From: DTU049 sp033809015
GTDB lineage: Bacteria > Bacteroidota > Bacteroidia > Bacteroidales > DTU049
Assembly: GCA_033809015.1 (NCBI GenBank)
Contig: JAPXMM010000001.1
Location: forward strand, 1 to 47,493
Direction of reading: 5' to 3'
DNA: 47,493 nucleotides
Below are positions 1 through 9,422 of the stretch, in pieces. Positions within the stretch are counted from its first letter, which is position 1; every line of letters begins with the position of its first letter. The position numbers and the translations under genes are program-made. The notes beneath the pieces were generated by a model. That model made no database searches, was not told where the DNA came from, and saw only the letters and a program-made list of their open reading frames with translations.

Positions 1-1
1 T

Positions 2-70
2 ATTGTAAATGTTAATATTCAAGCTTTTAGAGAAGGATTAGCTTTTGCTAAAGAATATACAAAAGCATAA
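2..70 (+). CDS. C-terminal end of an unidentified protein (cut by window edge)
   Basis: An open frame enters from the left edge and ends at TAA 68-70, giving about 22 residues ending in REGLAFAKEYTKA. The short amphipathic tail recalls the ends of 2-oxoacid:acceptor oxidoreductase gamma-type subunits, but that is only a guess; too little is visible to name it. It converges on the tRNA gene at 276-349, with a MITE-like repeat between them. Confidence 0.5.
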   Translation: MVNVNIQAFREGLAFAKEYTKA

Positions 71-74
71 AAAC

Positions 75-262
75 ATTCTACTTTTTTTTGTAATTTGTTA
101 AAAAGTAATATAACGACTTTCACTTTGATTTTTTCTTTTTATAGCTGAAAAATAAAGAAATTTATAAAAAATTTTTATTATAAATCAAATTAGACTCTTT
201 AAAAATATGGCTTTATTTATATTCAATTTAATAATTTATTATTAATTAAACTCCTAATTTGA
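75..262. repeat. MITE-like intergenic repeat, copy 1 (degenerate left end)
   Basis: The right half (about 129-262) matches the copy at 14149-14373: a shared ttctttttatag-tgaaaaataaag block, a middle block ending in ggcttt, and the right end ttattattaattaaactcct. The left half aligns only loosely with the left part of the 37.3 kb copy (tttttttgtaat... ttgatttttt). It fills the space between the convergent left-edge gene and the tRNA. No coding sequence is seen. Confidence 0.55.
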
Positions 263-275
263 TTTTTTGATTCTG

Positions 276-349
276 TGGGCCCACCAGGACTTGAACCTGG
301 GACCTACTGATTATGAGTCAGTTGCTCTAACCAACTGAGCTATGGGCCC
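276..349 (-). tRNA. tRNA with CAT anticodon, probably tRNA-Ile2 (lysidine-modified)
   Basis: The reverse strand folds into a full cloverleaf of 74 nt: acceptor GGGCCCA/TGGGCCC, D arm with AGCTCAGTTGGTTAGAGC, anticodon loop CTCATAA (anticodon CAT), T arm with TTCAAGT, and discriminator A. CCA is not encoded. The acceptor has C4-G69 and C5-G68 pairs plus A73, the elements that TilS uses in E. coli tRNA-Ile2. This favours Ile2 (decodes AUA after lysidine modification) over elongator Met, but elongator Met is not excluded. Confidence 0.93.
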
Positions 350-438
350 TTTTGCGTTTGCAAAATTACATAAATATTTTTAATAAAAAAATTTTTTTTA
401 TTCTTAAAAAAAATATACTTTTATAAAAATTTTTACAT

Positions 439-3087
439 ATGAAAAAAATATTATTTTTTATTTTATTTCTAACAAGTTTGATTTCATATAGTCAGATAAG
501 TTACCCAGGGACACCTGCTAGCCAAGGAGTCAAAATAAACAAAACAAATTTATACAGTTTGCCTGCTATAGATGTAGATGCTTTGAAAATGGAGGATGCC
601 ATAGTAGATAAATACAAAGACAGACCGTGGAGATTTGGTCAAAATGTTTATGTAGATATTAACCTTACAAATAGAGATGCGGATACTATAATAAATGGGA
701 AAAAGATATGGATAATGACATTCAAATCTGACGGTGCACTCACTCTTAATTTTACTTTTGATAAATTTTATCTACCAGCAAATACTGAATTATATTTATA
801 TAATGCAGATAAAAGTATGGTGTTAGGGGCTTTTAATTATCAAAATAATAGTGCAGATAGTGTTTTCGCTACAACTTTAATTCCTGGTGATGAAGTTACT
901 ATAGAAGTAAATCAAGATGTTTCGGTTAATGAGTTGCCTACATTACATCTGTATAGGATAACACATGGTTATAGAAATGCCTATGACTATGCATTGAAAT
1001 CATTTGGTCAGTCTGGTAGCTGTAATGTAAATGTGGCTTGTCCACAAGCTGCTGGCTGGGAAGATCAGATAAGATCTGTATGTATGCTAGTATCAGGAGG
1101 TAGTGGTTTTTGCTCTGGTGCTTTAATAAATAATACTAATAATGATGCTACCCCATATGTTTTGACAGCCAATCACTGCTATTCTGACCCCTCTAGCTGG
1201 GTATTTTGGTTTAACTGGCAAAGCCCTACATGTAGTAATCCTTCTAGCTCTCCTTCATATAATTCTATGAGTGGTGCTACATTGAAAGCTAGGTATTCAA
1301 ATTCAGATTTTTGTTTAGTGCAAATAAATAATAGTATTCCCTCATCGTATAATGCTTATTTCTCTGGGTGGAATCGCACAACAGATAATAACATAAGTGG
1401 TAAAGTGGTAGGTATTCATCATCCTGCAGGGGACATTAAAAAAATCAGCTGGTCTAATTCTGGCGTAAGTACTACAACCTATTTACAGAATTCAGTACCA
1501 GGTGATGGCACTCACTGGAGAATAACCTCATGGAGTGATGGTACTACTACAGAAGGTGGTTCTAGTGGTTCTCCTATATTTGATCCTTCTGGACATATTG
1601 TAGGACAACTTCATGGAGGTTATGCAGCTTGTGGTAACACTAGCTCAGATTGGTATGGCAAACTTGGTGTATCTTGGGATGGCGGTGGTTCATCTAGTAA
1701 TAGGTTAAAAGATTGGTTAGATCCTTCTAATAGTGGCGTTACTGTACTAGAAGGTTATGATCCGAATACACCTGTAGCAGATTTAGATGCTTCTGTCATT
1801 CAAATTTTACCTACAAATAATGAATTCTGCGAAAGTACTACACAAAATTTTCAAGCTGTCATAAAAAATAGAGGTAATTTAACTTTAACTTCTTTAAAAA
1901 TATATTGGACTTTTGATGGTGGTTCTACAAATGTTATTAATTGGACCGGTTCATTAGCTTCTAATCAAACTAGCACCATTGATTTATCTTCATATTTATT
2001 AGAACAAGGTTCACATTCATTAACTGTATGGTGTGCTGAGCCTAATGGTGGTACAGATGAAAATCATAACAATGATACTTTAGACTGGCAAGGTGAGGTA
2101 TTTCCTTCTATGCGTCCTTCTCCTTTTGTAGAACTTTTCAACGGTACTTTTCCACCAGCATGTTGGGCAATATATATAGGTACTAACGGACTTGGAACTA
2201 ATTATAATTGGCAAAGCACTAATGATGCTTACGAAGGCTCTGGAGCTGCTTTTGTAGATTATGAGAATGTATCTGGTGGACAAGCAGAGGATTGGTTAGT
2301 AACTCCTAAAATCCATCTGTGTACTAATCCAGTACTTACTTTTTATCAAAAACAAGATTATTCTAGTAACTATAACTCTACCTATAGTGTACGCATTTCT
2401 ACTACTTCTCAGACTTCACATACTGCATTTACTACAATTTCTCAGTGGAATGAGTCTTCTTTTAGTACTTCATATACTAAAAAAACTATCGATTTGAGTG
2501 CATATGCTAATCAAAATGTCTATCTTGCATTTGTGATGTCACAGGATAATGGCGATAGCTGGTATATAGATAGTCTTTTAATAAAAGGCGACTGTGATCC
2601 AAACCTTACTTTAGATTTAGGCGAAGATATCGACACTATTTGTGGTCAACAAATTACTATCGATGCTGGCAATGACTTTGCTTCATTTCTATGGTCAGAC
2701 CAATCTACCGAACAAACTATCACCCTCACACCTCAAAATGGTCAAAATTATTCCTATTCATTGACAGCTACTGATTATTGCGGTTGTACACATAGCGATC
2801 AAATCAATATTACTTGCCATATTGGTGGTTCTATTAATGATTATGATAATGATTTTTCATTATACTGGTCTAATGATCATCAAGCTATTATTTTTAATAA
2901 TAAATCAAATAATCAAATCGCTATTTCTATTTATAATTCACTCGGTATGTGTGTCATAGAAAATCAAATAATTAATGCTAATAGTACACAAAATATATAT
3001 TTGAATACTGTGGCTGACGGCGTATATTATTCTCACATTTCCACAAATAATAATAATATTAAAGTGGTACCTTTTATTAAATATTAA
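439..3087 (+). CDS. T9SS-secreted trypsin-like (lysyl endopeptidase-type) serine protease
   Basis: This is an 882-residue exported protease. A signal peptide covers about residues 1-18 and is followed by a pro-region. The chymotrypsin-fold domain has all three catalytic residues: His246 in TANHC, Asp290 in SNSDFCLV and Ser376 in GGSSGSP, the arrangement of lysyl endopeptidases. Next come a CARDB-like segment (about 445-545), a choice-of-anchor J / cleaved-adhesin-like domain (about 570-720, with EDWLVTPKI and GDSWYIDS), and a C-terminal T9SS type A sorting domain (about 800-882, ISIYNSLGM... GVYYSHIS). The protein should be moved across the outer membrane and released or anchored on the surface. 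Only 6 bases separate it from the next peptidase gene, so the two are probably co-transcribed. The substrate preference for Lys is family knowledge, not shown here. Confidence 0.85.
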   Translation: MKKILFFILFLTSLISYSQISYPGTPASQGVKINKTNLYSLPAIDVDALKMEDAIVDKYKDRPWRFGQNVYVDINLTNRDADTIINGKKIWIMTFKSDGALTLNFTFDKFYLPANTELYLYNADKSMVLGAFNYQNNSADSVFATTLIPGDEVTIEVNQDVSVNELPTLHLYRITHGYRNAYDYALKSFGQSGSCNVNVACPQAAGWEDQIRSVCMLVSGGSGFCSGALINNTNNDATPYVLTANHCYSDPSSWVFWFNWQSPTCSNPSSSPSYNSMSGATLKARYSNSDFCLVQINNSIPSSYNAYFSGWNRTTDNNISGKVVGIHHPAGDIKKISWSNSGVSTTTYLQNSVPGDGTHWRITSWSDGTTTEGGSSGSPIFDPSGHIVGQLHGGYAACGNTSSDWYGKLGVSWDGGGSSSNRLKDWLDPSNSGVTVLEGYDPNTPVADLDASVIQILPTNNEFCESTTQNFQAVIKNRGNLTLTSLKIYWTFDGGSTNVINWTGSLASNQTSTIDLSSYLLEQGSHSLTVWCAEPNGGTDENHNNDTLDWQGEVFPSMRPSPFVELFNGTFPPACWAIYIGTNGLGTNYNWQSTNDAYEGSGAAFVDYENVSGGQAEDWLVTPKIHLCTNPVLTFYQKQDYSSNYNSTYSVRISTTSQTSHTAFTTISQWNESSFSTSYTKKTIDLSAYANQNVYLAFVMSQDNGDSWYIDSLLIKGDCDPNLTLDLGEDIDTICGQQITIDAGNDFASFLWSDQSTEQTITLTPQNGQNYSYSLTATDYCGCTHSDQINITCHIGGSINDYDNDFSLYWSNDHQAIIFNNKSNNQIAISIYNSLGMCVIENQIINANSTQNIYLNTVADGVYYSHISTNNNNIKVVPFIKY

Positions 3088-3093
3088 AAAAAT

Positions 3094-5928
3094 ATGAAAA
3101 AATTATTTTGCTTAATAATTACCATAATTTTTACTTTCAATGCTAATTTATTGTTTAGTCAATCAAATATAAATGATACCATATTTGAAGGAAGAACAGA
3201 AATATATATAGCTATTCCCATTCAGGATGAAAATATTGACATTAATACACTTAAATACACTATTTATATTGATAAAATAACTACAGATACTATTTTCGCA
3301 TATGTTACTTATAAGCAATATGATGCTTTTAATGAACTAAATATAAATTTTATAAAACTAACACCACCTAGTATGAGACTAAATGAGGCTGAGCTAAATA
3401 TGAAAGATGAGAATGACATTATAAATAAACAAATAACGAGTTGGGATTATTATCCTACTTATAGTGCTTATTTAACTTTAATGCAGCAATTTGCTCAAAC
3501 ATATCCCAATTTATGTAGATTAGATACCATCGGTACTAGTGTAAATGGCAGACTTATTTTATCTGCAATAATTTCTGATAATGTAGTATTGAATGAAAAA
3601 GAACCTAAAATTTTCTATACATCTTCAATGCATGGTGACGAATTAACTGGTTATGTGCTTATGCTACACTTGATAGATTATTTACTACAAAATTACAGTT
3701 CTAACCCTAGAATTCATAAAATAGTAGATTCTTTAGAGATACATATCAATCCATTAGCCAATCTAGATGGCACATATTTTAGTAGTAATAATAGCGTGAG
3801 TGGAGCTACACGAGAAAATGCCAATAGCATAGACATTAATAGAAATTTCCCTGTTCCTGATGGCAGCATTGGTGAGGATAATACGTATTCTTTAGAGACA
3901 GAAACGCAAGCATTTATTAATTATGGTAAAAAATATCCTTTCGTAATGTCAATAAACTTTCATGGTGGAGCTGAGATAGCTAACTATCCATGGGATTACA
4001 AAACAGCAGATCATCCTGATAAAACATGGTGGAAATATATTTGTAAAGAATATGCTGATACTGCACAATATTACAGTCCCAGTAGCTATTTCGAATATCA
4101 ACCTTATGGAGCAGACTATCCTGGAGTAATTGAAGGAGCTTCGTGGTACTTAGTAAGTGGTTCTAGACAAGATTGGATGAACTACTTTACTCATTGTAGA
4201 GAAATCACCCTTGAAATTTCAAATACTAAAACTCCTGCTGCTAGCGAACTTGAAAATTTCTGGACATACAATTATCATAGCTTTTTAAATTATCTTGAAC
4301 AAGCTATTTATGGCATTAGAGGAACTGTAATAGACGGATGTACAGGAGACCCTATTAAAGCATTAATTACTATTAATAATCATGATGCTGACAGTAGCCA
4401 AGTATATTCTCATTTGCCTCATGGTGATTATTACAGACCTATAGCAGCTGGCACTTGGACAATGATAATTTCTGCAACAGGATATCAACCAGTTACTATT
4501 AATAATGTAACTACCCAAAATAAAACCATAACTGTAAAAAATGTAACCTTATATCCATATCCGCCCGTTGCCAATTTCACTACAGATGTAACAAATACAT
4601 GTACTGGCATTGTTAATTTTGTAAACAATAGCGAAACTAGTCCCAATAGTACTTTTTTATGGGACTTTGGCGATGGCACTACTAGTAATGAAATAAATCC
4701 AACTCATTTTTATACTCAAGATGGCACCTACAATATCAAACTAAAAGTATCAAATTGTGCTGGAGAAGATTCAGTTATTTATGATAACTTAATAACAGTA
4801 GAAATGCCCGTTAGCCCTACTTTATCACAAAGTAATTACGATATCTGCTATGGAGAAGGAATAACAATTCAAGCTACTGCAAATGGAAATATTTATTGGT
4901 ATAATGATAATTTTGGCAATTCAACTATCAACACGGGAAATCAATGTTCCCTTAACAATATATTAAATGATGATACTATTTATGTAAATAATATAATAAG
5001 CAGTACCTATTTCGGTGGTAAAACTGATAACAGTGGTACAGGCGGATATTTTAATAGTAATGTAGAGCATGGTCTATATTTCGATTGTTTACAATCTGTC
5101 AATCTGAAATCTATAAATGTATATGCTAATACTACTGCTGATAGAACTATAACTTTATATGATAACTCCTCTAATGTGATATATTCTCAATCGATAAATA
5201 TACCTTCTGGAGAAAGCCGCATCAATCTAAATTGGCAAATACCAATAGGAAATAATCTAAAAATCACTGCTTCTACATATCCGAATTTATATAGAAATGG
5301 CACTAATGGTGGACCTAATCTCGGCTATCCATTTAATATTAATAATTTTATATTGATTACTGCTAGTACTGCTGGCACTAATCCTACTAGCTATTATTAT
5401 TACTTCTACGATTGGGAAATAGAGGAGAAATGTGAAAGTCCATTAATTCCAATTTATATCAATGTAAATGATTTACCCACAGCTGCATTTGCATATGAGA
5501 TAAATGGTAGTAGTGTTAATTTTTCTAATCTTAGCCAAAATGCTAATTCATTCTATTGGGATTTTGGAGATGGTAATTATAGTTATGATATAAATCCTAC
5601 TCATACCTATAATAATGGTTCTACATTTATAGTGAAACTCATCGTAACTAATGATTGCGGATCTGATACTATGACAGAAACTATAAATATCACTAATATT
5701 CAAGACTTAGAAGAAGGGAAAATTACATTTTTAAATATTGATAATGATTTGATTATTCATTCTGATGTTTTGATCAATAACATTACAATTACTAATATAA
5801 TAGGGCAAACTATTTTTGAAAAAAATATAAATAATAATATTTTTGAACTTTCAACAGAAACATGGAAATCAGGTATTTATCTGATCAGAGTTAATAATGA
5901 GAAGTTTTATAAGTTTATTAAATTATAA
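3094..5928 (+). CDS. T9SS-secreted M14 zinc carboxypeptidase with PKD domains
   Basis: This is a 944-residue exported metallocarboxypeptidase. A signal peptide covers about 1-22. The M14 domain (about 110-405) shows the zinc ligands His180/Glu183 (SSMHGDE) and His290 (NFHGGAE), the NSIDINRNFP substrate motif near 244-253 and the catalytic Glu374 (TLEIS). Then follow a carboxypeptidase-regulatory-like beta domain (about 407-485), a PKD domain (WDFGDGTTSNEINPTH), a choice-of-anchor-like region, a second PKD domain (WDFGDGNYSYDINPTH), and a C-terminal T9SS type A sorting domain (ITNIIGQTIFE... GIYLIRV). With the upstream serine protease it would form an endo- plus exo-peptidase pair for extracellular protein breakdown. 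The start is the first ATG, 6 bases after the upstream stop. Confidence 0.87.
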   Translation: MKKLFCLIITIIFTFNANLLFSQSNINDTIFEGRTEIYIAIPIQDENIDINTLKYTIYIDKITTDTIFAYVTYKQYDAFNELNINFIKLTPPSMRLNEAELNMKDENDIINKQITSWDYYPTYSAYLTLMQQFAQTYPNLCRLDTIGTSVNGRLILSAIISDNVVLNEKEPKIFYTSSMHGDELTGYVLMLHLIDYLLQNYSSNPRIHKIVDSLEIHINPLANLDGTYFSSNNSVSGATRENANSIDINRNFPVPDGSIGEDNTYSLETETQAFINYGKKYPFVMSINFHGGAEIANYPWDYKTADHPDKTWWKYICKEYADTAQYYSPSSYFEYQPYGADYPGVIEGASWYLVSGSRQDWMNYFTHCREITLEISNTKTPAASELENFWTYNYHSFLNYLEQAIYGIRGTVIDGCTGDPIKALITINNHDADSSQVYSHLPHGDYYRPIAAGTWTMIISATGYQPVTINNVTTQNKTITVKNVTLYPYPPVANFTTDVTNTCTGIVNFVNNSETSPNSTFLWDFGDGTTSNEINPTHFYTQDGTYNIKLKVSNCAGEDSVIYDNLITVEMPVSPTLSQSNYDICYGEGITIQATANGNIYWYNDNFGNSTINTGNQCSLNNILNDDTIYVNNIISSTYFGGKTDNSGTGGYFNSNVEHGLYFDCLQSVNLKSINVYANTTADRTITLYDNSSNVIYSQSINIPSGESRINLNWQIPIGNNLKITASTYPNLYRNGTNGGPNLGYPFNINNFILITASTAGTNPTSYYYYFYDWEIEEKCESPLIPIYINVNDLPTAAFAYEINGSSVNFSNLSQNANSFYWDFGDGNYSYDINPTHTYNNGSTFIVKLIVTNDCGSDTMTETINITNIQDLEEGKITFLNIDNDLIIHSDVLINNITITNIIGQTIFEKNINNNIFELSTETWKSGIYLIRVNNEKFYKFIKL

Positions 5929-6120
5929 AAGTTTAAGCAAAATGATTAAACTAGGTTGACTCTATTCCAATATTATGCGACATCATTGTCTTTAATTTAT
6001 TACGATTATTTCTTTGTAAATTATTTCAAAACAAGACGGCTTTTTGATGATGATATATATTATTTAATTTTACAAAATCAAGAAAAAATTTTAATTTTAT
6101 AAAAGTTTTTTTTAGCAGTT

Positions 6121-7206
6121 ATGAATTATTTATTAGACAGACAAGATTTATATAATTTAGATAAAAACGAAATAATAGAATTATTGCAATTGCAAGGTGA
6201 TGATTTCTTAAAATTAGTTAAAAAAGCTAATGAAATTCGTTTAAAATATAGAGGTGACAAAGTATATTTTAGAGGTTTAATAGAATATTCTAATATTTGC
6301 AGAAAAAATTGCTTTTATTGTGGCATTAGAAGTGGTAATAAAAATTTTATTCGTTATACCATAAAAGATGATGAATTTTATAATGCTGTAAACTTTGCTA
6401 TCAGAGAGCAATATGGGAGCATTGTAATACAAAGTGGCGAAAATACTAGTCCAGCTTTTATAGAAAAAATTACAGAATACATAAAAGAAATTAAAAAAAT
6501 TAGTAATGGTAAATTAGGCATTACACTATCACTAGGGGAGCAATCATTAGAAACATATCAAAAATGGTATGATGCTGGTGTACATCGCTATTTATTACGT
6601 ATAGAAGAGTCTCATCCTGAGTTATACAAAAAGTTACATCCACAGGATGGCAATCACGACTTTGAAACTAGGTATAATTGTTTAATAAATCTACAAAATA
6701 TTGGTTATCAATTGGGCACTGGTATTATGATAGGTCTACCGTTTCAAACAGCGGAACATTTAGCTGATGATCTAATTTTTATGAGAGAGCTAGACATAGA
6801 TATGTGTGGTATGGGACCTTATATAGAACATCCTGATACTCCGCTTTATCAATACAAAGATGAGCTTTTACCTTTAAAGGATAGGTTTAATTTGACTTTA
6901 AAAATGATTGCTATTCTCAGGTTGATGATGCCCGATATTAATATAGCCGCTACCACTGCTATGCAAGCTATTGATCCAATGGGTAGAGAAAAGGCTTTGC
7001 AAGCTGGTGCTAATGTTTTGATGCCTAATATTACTCCTAAGCAATACAGAGAAGAATATTTACTCTACAATAATAAACCCTGTATAGATGAAAATCCTGA
7101 TGATTGTATAACTTGCTTAGACTCTAGGGTACAAATGGCAGGTTATCGTGTAGGCTACGATGAATGGGGTGATAGTGCTCATTATTTTAATAGAAAAAAT
7201 ACTTAA
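6121..7206 (+). CDS. hydE: [FeFe]-hydrogenase H-cluster maturase HydE (radical SAM)
   Basis: This is a 361-residue radical SAM enzyme of the usual HydE length. The SAM [4Fe-4S] site is Cys60-x3-Cys64-x2-Cys67 (NICRKNCFYCGIRSG). A second, C-terminal CX7CX2C set (CIDENPDDCITC) matches the accessory cluster of HydE from Thermotoga. The GIMIGLP and MGPYIEHPDTPL segments are also typical. HydE acts with HydG and HydF to build the 2Fe subcluster of [FeFe]-hydrogenase. Neither partner nor the hydrogenase is in this window, so the set is dispersed or lies elsewhere. It implies a fermentative or anaerobic hydrogen metabolism. BioB and PylB are the nearest relatives; the YSNICRKNC context and the C-terminal cysteines favour HydE. 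Confidence 0.92.
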   Translation: MNYLLDRQDLYNLDKNEIIELLQLQGDDFLKLVKKANEIRLKYRGDKVYFRGLIEYSNICRKNCFYCGIRSGNKNFIRYTIKDDEFYNAVNFAIREQYGSIVIQSGENTSPAFIEKITEYIKEIKKISNGKLGITLSLGEQSLETYQKWYDAGVHRYLLRIEESHPELYKKLHPQDGNHDFETRYNCLINLQNIGYQLGTGIMIGLPFQTAEHLADDLIFMRELDIDMCGMGPYIEHPDTPLYQYKDELLPLKDRFNLTLKMIAILRLMMPDINIAATTAMQAIDPMGREKALQAGANVLMPNITPKQYREEYLLYNNKPCIDENPDDCITCLDSRVQMAGYRVGYDEWGDSAHYFNRKNT

Positions 7207-7213
7207 AAAATTC

Positions 7214-8251
7214 TTAATTTTTCTTTGGTTTATATCCACTTTGTTGCAATAAAATACTAGAGTTTGTTATCGAAAAAATATTTTTAAAATTTTCATTTGG
7301 ATGGGAACGTGCATAGCTACGTATTATTTGCCATCCTATATATTGACCAATACGTGGAGCACTATTTTGTGAAAATGTACTAGTGAATGGTGCCTCACCT
7401 ATATATTTATTTATTTCACGCACATCTGTAGTATAAAGCAATTTTTTATCAATAAAAAATCCCCAAACATTTCCTTCATTGGTACTAGCCCACATATATT
7501 GCGGTGTAGTGTAATATATTTTTATACTATCAGGTATTTCTGGCAAGGCTAAATCCGTAAAATATAATATTTTACCATGATAAAGCATTTTATCCAAAAG
7601 AGTGCTATTAGGAGGATTATATTTTTCTACATATGATCTTCCTATTTCCTCCATACAATCTACTATTATGAAATCCTTTGTCATTCTATGCGAAATATAT
7701 TTAGGTATGCCAAACTGTTTATAGATGTTATAATTCTCACCTAAATACATGTCTAAGGCTATGATAAGATTATTTTCTGCATACTTAACAGGAAATTCAA
7801 AGTCGCCACCAGACACATAAGTGTAAATATTGGGTATGACAAAACTACTATCAAAATATAATATCCTTTTAAAAGCTTCTTTCAGAGACATTTCTAACCA
7901 TGATAAATCATCATATTGTTCATCTACATCTTTTTTAAATTGTTTCACTGTTTGATCTTTCAAGTATAATTTCATTTGATAAATATTTGCTGGATTATTT
8001 AAATCTTCTAATTTATAAAAAAAACCATATTTATTATGTAATGTTGTCAATCTTTCTTTTAAACTATCGAGAGGTATAGCAAACAAATCCTGCTCATATC
8101 TGCGTATTTTAATCGGTGGCACGTATATATTTGTCATTTTTTTTCTTTCTATTACTGGTAAAAATTCTTTATCTTTATTTTTATTACTACATGAGTTACA
8201 TGCATTCAATATTAGAGCAAGTAAAACAACTATTGGAAATATTTTACTCAT
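7214..8251 (-). CDS. gldB: GldB-like lipoprotein (gliding motility / T9SS-associated)
   Basis: This is a 345-residue lipoprotein. A hydrophobic leader ends in the lipobox LILNAC, with Cys18 as the lipidated residue. The body has the GldB-family pattern: an RYEQDLF segment near the N-terminus, then YTYVSGGDFEFP, ALDMYLGENY, a HRMTKDFIIVDCMEEIGR segment and a C-terminal RIGQYIGWQIIRSYA region. GldB is an essential gliding lipoprotein in Flavobacterium, while in non-gliding Bacteroidota the same family is widespread with an unclear role. It is transcribed divergently from the PorT-like gene and converges tightly on hydE (7 bases). Confidence 0.68.
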   Translation of the reverse strand: MSKIFPIVVLLALILNACNSCSNKNKDKEFLPVIERKKMTNIYVPPIKIRRYEQDLFAIPLDSLKERLTTLHNKYGFFYKLEDLNNPANIYQMKLYLKDQTVKQFKKDVDEQYDDLSWLEMSLKEAFKRILYFDSSFVIPNIYTYVSGGDFEFPVKYAENNLIIALDMYLGENYNIYKQFGIPKYISHRMTKDFIIVDCMEEIGRSYVEKYNPPNSTLLDKMLYHGKILYFTDLALPEIPDSIKIYYTTPQYMWASTNEGNVWGFFIDKKLLYTTDVREINKYIGEAPFTSTFSQNSAPRIGQYIGWQIIRSYARSHPNENFKNIFSITNSSILLQQSGYKPKKN

Positions 8252-8266
8252 AAGAAATTATTTTTA

Positions 8267-8293
8267 TAATTTTGTTTTTGAAATTCAAAATTA
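8267..8293. promoter_or_regulatory. Overlapping divergent promoters for gldB-like and PorT-like genes
   Basis: TAATTTTG at 8267-8274 (+) points to the gene at 8303, and TAATTTTG on the minus strand (8286-8293) points to the gene ending at 8251. Both fit the Bacteroidota -7 consensus TAnnTTTG. The two boxes lie 11 bases apart and face each other, so transcription from both at once should be restricted. Confidence 0.55.
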
Positions 8294-8302
8294 ATAAAAC
8301 TT

Positions 8303-9019
8303 ATGAAAAGGATAGCAATTTTAATTATAGGACTTTTGTCAGTATTTTCATTAAAAATTTATGGACAAAATGATGAAGCATTAACAGAATTTAAATTTTT
8401 CAGAGCTGGTATGTATGGGACTACTGGAATTACTTGGATAAAACCTGACATGAAAGAATGGACAAATGAGGGTGTTCGTTTTGGTTATGGTTATGGTTTT
8501 ATGGCAGAGTTTGCTCTAGCACCTAATATTATTATTGCATCAGGCTTTGATGTGATGTATGGAAGTGGTAAATTGAAATTCGCTGATACACTGTTTATCT
8601 TTGATAGCTCTATAGCCAAACAGTCTGATATTAATTCTTTATACAAAATTCAATATTTACAAATTCCTATTACTATCAAAATGCGCACTAATGAAATTAA
8701 TTATTTCAGATATTATATGAGACTCGGTAGCTCATTAGGCTTCAGAATAGGAACTAAATATACTGAAGAAATTAGTGCCAAAGATGGTTCACTTGTTTCT
8801 ACACCTTATGATAATGAAAAAGCTATTGATCGTGTTCCTCTTTTCAGAGCTTCTTTCGATGTAGGTGGTGGTATAGAATATTCACTAGGTGGCACTACTG
8901 CATTATTAGCAGAAATATATTTTAATAATGGCCTCACTAATAGCTTAAAAGAATATAATAATTTTAAATATAATGCTAAAGTCAATTACTTAATGCTAAG
9001 AGTTGGCGTTTTATTTTAA
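8303..9019 (+). CDS. Outer-membrane beta-barrel protein, PorT-like
   Basis: This 238-residue protein has a signal peptide (about 1-21, ending IYGQ) and alternating amphipathic strands rich in Gly and aromatic residues, including FRAGMYGTTGITW, FGYGYGFMAEFAL, YLQIPITIKMRT and YYMRLGSSLGFRIG. It ends in a short Leu/Val/Phe strand (YLMLRVGVLF), typical of outer-membrane barrels. The LQIPITIK pattern is characteristic of the OMP_b-brl_2/PorT family. PorT itself is a T9SS component, but the family is large and many members are simple porin-like barrels. The divergent GldB-like gene makes a link to surface or T9SS functions plausible without proving it. Confidence 0.75.
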   Translation: MKRIAILIIGLLSVFSLKIYGQNDEALTEFKFFRAGMYGTTGITWIKPDMKEWTNEGVRFGYGYGFMAEFALAPNIIIASGFDVMYGSGKLKFADTLFIFDSSIAKQSDINSLYKIQYLQIPITIKMRTNEINYFRYYMRLGSSLGFRIGTKYTEEISAKDGSLVSTPYDNEKAIDRVPLFRASFDVGGGIEYSLGGTTALLAEIYFNNGLTNSLKEYNNFKYNAKVNYLMLRVGVLF

Positions 9020-9036
9020 GATAAAGATAAAAAAAT

Positions 9037-9159
9037 TTTCGCTTCTGCCTGCTTGAATATCGAAAAGCATCGACAGATGACTCAATTATTATTGCCCGAG
9101 AATCCTTCTGGAAAGAAGCTTTATTATCTAGAACTGAATTTGGATATAATAAAAATTAA
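9037..9159 (+). pseudogene. Remnant of a GIY-YIG nuclease (C-terminal about 40 codons)
   Basis: One frame reads FRFCLLEYRKA... ARESFWKEALLSR... FGYNKN, ending at TAA 9157-9159. This matches my recollection of the C-terminal tail of a GIY-YIG nuclease family common in Bacteroidota (LEYR, RESxWK, FGYNxN). A stop lies just upstream in the same frame and no catalytic GIY or YIG motif is present, so only the tail survives. It marks the left edge of the accessory insertion and shows earlier gene turnover at this site. Confidence 0.55.
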
Positions 9160-9225
9160 AAAACTGCTGTTGACAAAAGCTATACGTAATGCGATTTTTG
9201 GTCCTAAACTGAAAGTGAATTAATA

Positions 9226-9405
9226 TTAACAAACATCATTTATAAATATTTGGCTAATTGGCTTTTAAATAAAAAAGTAGATTGGTTAAAAAAAACTTTT
9301 AGATTGAAAAAATTTATTTTTTGGTTAAAATAATTATTTTTATTTTTGACAAAATTTTTGAAAAAAATAACGGGGAAGCTGAAAACCGAATAGAGTAAGC
9401 AGAAA
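9226..9405 (+). repeat. Promoter/leader repeat of the accessory island, copy 1
   Basis: This intergenic block is shared with 10521-10740 and in part with 12567-12700. It runs from tttataaatatttggctaat through tagattggtt to aacggggaagctgaaaa and agagtaagcagaaa, and stops just before the ATG of the nuclease at 9423. It contains TATTTTTG at 9341-9348, a Bacteroidota -7 box, with a TTG about 18 bases upstream as a possible -33. It therefore supplies promoter and 5' leader to the gene behind it. Confidence 0.8.
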
Positions 9406-9422
9406 TTTTAAATCTAAGTATT

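Noticed and set aside
276..349. Elongator tRNA-Met instead of tRNA-Ile2
   Set aside because: Not excluded, but C4-G69, C5-G68 and A73 favour recognition by TilS and hence Ile2.
9077..9223. 48-codon ORF (MTQLLLPENPSGKK...) between the PorT-like gene and copy 1 of the repeat
   Set aside because: It overlaps the GIY-YIG remnant in another frame, which gives recognisable family motifs; this frame gives none.
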